A stretch of DNA of 7,043 bases from Desulfobacteraceae bacterium (GTDB lineage: Bacteria > Desulfobacterota > Desulfobacteria > Desulfobacterales > UBA11574), in the NCBI GenBank assembly GCA_029857875.1, contig JAOUGB010000117.1, positions 1-7,043 of the forward strand, given 5' to 3'. The position numbers were made by a program, and so were the translations under genes. Positions 6,086 to 7,043 of the stretch are shown piece by piece. The notes beneath the pieces were generated by a model that worked only from the letters and a program-made list of their open reading frames with translations, made no database searches and was not told the DNA's origin. Within the stretch, counting starts at the first letter, position 1; each line of letters opens with the position of its first letter.

Positions 6086-6114
6086 TTGACCTGACCATTG
6101 TCTTTTGTGATACT
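6086..6114 (+). promoter_or_regulatory. Candidate sigma70-type promoter for qor
   Basis: TTGACC (6086-6091) and GATACT (6109-6114) are separated by 17 bp and match the consensus hexamers at five and four of six positions. Transcription would start near 6121, giving a leader of about 100 nt before the qor ATG at 6220. AT-rich TTATTATAAAAAGG follows. Confidence 0.35.
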
Positions 6115-6219
6115 TATTATAAAAAGGCATCGTCGAAAACACGGCCATTGAATGACCTGTCTGCGGGTATGGCGAGGGTAAGTTCGCTAACTATCCGGGG
6201 AAAAAAGGAAGGAGGCCTT

Positions 6220-7043
6220 ATGGTAAAAGCCGTTATTATGCATGAAACCGGCGGTCCTGAGGTGTTACGCTGGGAAGCGTATGATCCGGGACAGCCGAAA
6301 CCGGGTGAAATTTTGCTTCGCCAGGAAGCCATCGGCCTGAATTTTATTGATGTATATCACCGAACCGGCCTCTATCCGCTAACCGCGCTGCCGGCCATAC
6401 CCGGAATGGAAGGCGCCGGTGTTGTCGAAGTCGTTGGCGAAGGGGTGAGCGAATTCACAAAAGGAGACCGTGTTGCATATGCAGGGTTGCCTCCCGGCGC
6501 TTATGCCGAAGCTAGAATCATGCCGGCAGATCGTCTGGTAAAGCTTCCGGAGTCCATTTCAACCCAACAGGCGGCAGCCATGATGCTTCAGGGGATGACC
6601 GCACGATATCTCCTGCATGGCTGTTACAACGTAAAAGTGGGTGATCGCATCTTGATCCATGCAGCGGCCGGCGGCGTGGGGTTGATTGTCTGTCAGTGGG
6701 CCAAATATTTGGGTGCCACGGTGATCGGAACGGTGGGTTCGCCTGAAAAGGCTGATCTCGCGGCAAGCCATGGTTGTGATCATCCCATCCTCTACCGGGA
6801 CGAGGATTTTGTCTCACGGGTAAAAGAAATTACGAGAGAAAAGGGTGTTGACGTGGTATATGATTCCGTGGGCCAATCCACCTTCATGAAATCACTCGAC
6901 TGCCTGCGTCCCATGGGGATGATGGTCAGTTTTGGACAGTCTTCGGGCCCGATTCCGCCCATAGACACGGGAATTCTCGCCGCCAAGGGTTCTTTGTTCC
7001 TTACCCGGCCGAGCCTTATGGCCTATACCGCCAGGCGTGAGGA
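6220..7043 (+). CDS. qor: NADPH:quinone oxidoreductase, zinc-independent MDR family (3' partial)
   Basis: An open frame from ATG at 6220 to the window edge gives 274 residues of an expected 320-330. GGAGG at 6211-6215 precedes the start. Landmarks of E. coli-type Qor (zeta-crystallin-like quinone reductase) are present: GGPEVL (11-16), IGLNFIDVYHRTGLYP (38-53), IPGMEGAGVVEVVG (60-73), the NADPH-binding HAAAGGVGLIVCQWAKYLGA (147-166), then GVDVVYDSVG, SLDCLRPMGMMVSFGQSSG and GSLFLTRPSLMAY. The catalytic-zinc ligands of alcohol dehydrogenases are absent, as expected for this branch. It should be a cytoplasmic NADPH-dependent one-electron quinone or enal reductase. The C-terminal tail lies outside the window. 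No frameshift is seen. It probably has its own promoter, being 560 bp from the preceding intact gene. Confidence 0.94.
   Translation, partial: MVKAVIMHETGGPEVLRWEAYDPGQPKPGEILLRQEAIGLNFIDVYHRTGLYPLTALPAIPGMEGAGVVEVVGEGVSEFTKGDRVAYAGLPPGAYAEARIMPADRLVKLPESISTQQAAAMMLQGMTARYLLHGCYNVKVGDRILIHAAAGGVGLIVCQWAKYLGATVIGTVGSPEKADLAASHGCDHPILYRDEDFVSRVKEITREKGVDVVYDSVGQSTFMKSLDCLRPMGMMVSFGQSSGPIPPIDTGILAAKGSLFLTRPSLMAYTARRE

Larger units (their letters stand above)
5662..6219. other. Gene-poor, apparently decayed region with REP-like hairpins
   Basis: About 560 bp between the DUF4197 gene and qor hold no intact recognisable gene. Present are two related hairpins sharing the core GCAGCTTGCTGC (5819-5838 and 5887-5904), a second stem directly after the latter (5908-5930), a reading frame split by a stop inside the first hairpin (to 6010), a 9-bp inverted repeat TTGCCTTGA/TCAAGGCAA (6002-6010 and 6032-6040), and a promoter-like element before qor. 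The mixture of hairpins and short open fragments suggests a former gene eroded by repeat insertion, but no homology is recognised. Confidence 0.5.

Noticed and set aside
5895..6089. 64-codon plus-strand frame in the decayed region
   Set aside because: It starts from a TTG within a hairpin loop, has no ribosome site or recognisable motif, and overlaps the better-looking alternative frame ending at 6010.
3..7043. Possible defence island or operon linking caspase, EVE and DUF4197 genes
   Set aside because: The genes are separated by unrelated metabolic genes and large gaps, the caspase is broken, and no nuclease, NTPase, toxin or phage gene is present. Shared function is not supported.
1..7043. 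CRISPR array, tRNA or rRNA genes
   Set aside because: No regularly spaced direct repeats and no tRNA-like or rRNA-like segments were seen on reading both strands by eye.

Overview
The window looks like accessory-rich chromosomal sequence from a Gram-negative, probably anaerobic bacterium, most likely of the Desulfobacterota/Desulfobacterales type. That assignment is an inference. It rests on gene content (a secreted caspase-like protein, a DUF4197 protein, a FadH-like flavoenzyme with an Fe-S cluster), moderate GC, long intergenic gaps and REP-like hairpins. No rRNA, tRNA or other taxonomic marker is present.

Layout, all genes on the + strand. (1) 1-1003: a caspase-like (peptidase C14) gene that keeps its signal-like leader and catalytic His/Cys pair but stops inside a perfect 26-bp-arm hairpin (535-589). 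An orphan C-terminal-looking fragment (587-1003) follows in another frame. I read this as one gene that has lost its middle, or as an insertion/assembly junction. (2) 1004-1734: a 22-bp perfect palindrome in the leader region, then a complete thiol peroxidase gene (tpx). (3) 1735-2224: about 490 bp without a convincing gene, holding one sigma70-like promoter candidate. (4) 2225-4135: a large FMN/4Fe-4S/FAD oxidoreductase of the 2,4-dienoyl-CoA reductase/Old Yellow Enzyme type, apparently lacking the usual catalytic Tyr and His. (5) 4310-4777: an EVE-domain (PUA-like) protein. (6) 4888-5661: an exported DUF4197 protein. (7) 5662-6219: a decayed or unrecognised region with two REP-like hairpins and a split reading frame. 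(8) 6220 to the right edge: a zinc-independent NADPH:quinone oxidoreductase (qor), cut off by the window end.

The genes do not form an obvious operon. Most have their own Shine-Dalgarno sequence and are separated by 110-560 bp. A loose theme is redox handling (Tpx, FadH-like flavoenzyme, Qor), but nothing in the sequence ties these genes into one pathway. I did not find a convincing undescribed multi-gene system. The features that most deserve a second look are the broken caspase gene with its long perfect hairpin, the flavoenzyme with substituted active-site residues, the isolated 22-bp palindrome, and the REP-like hairpins in the degraded region.
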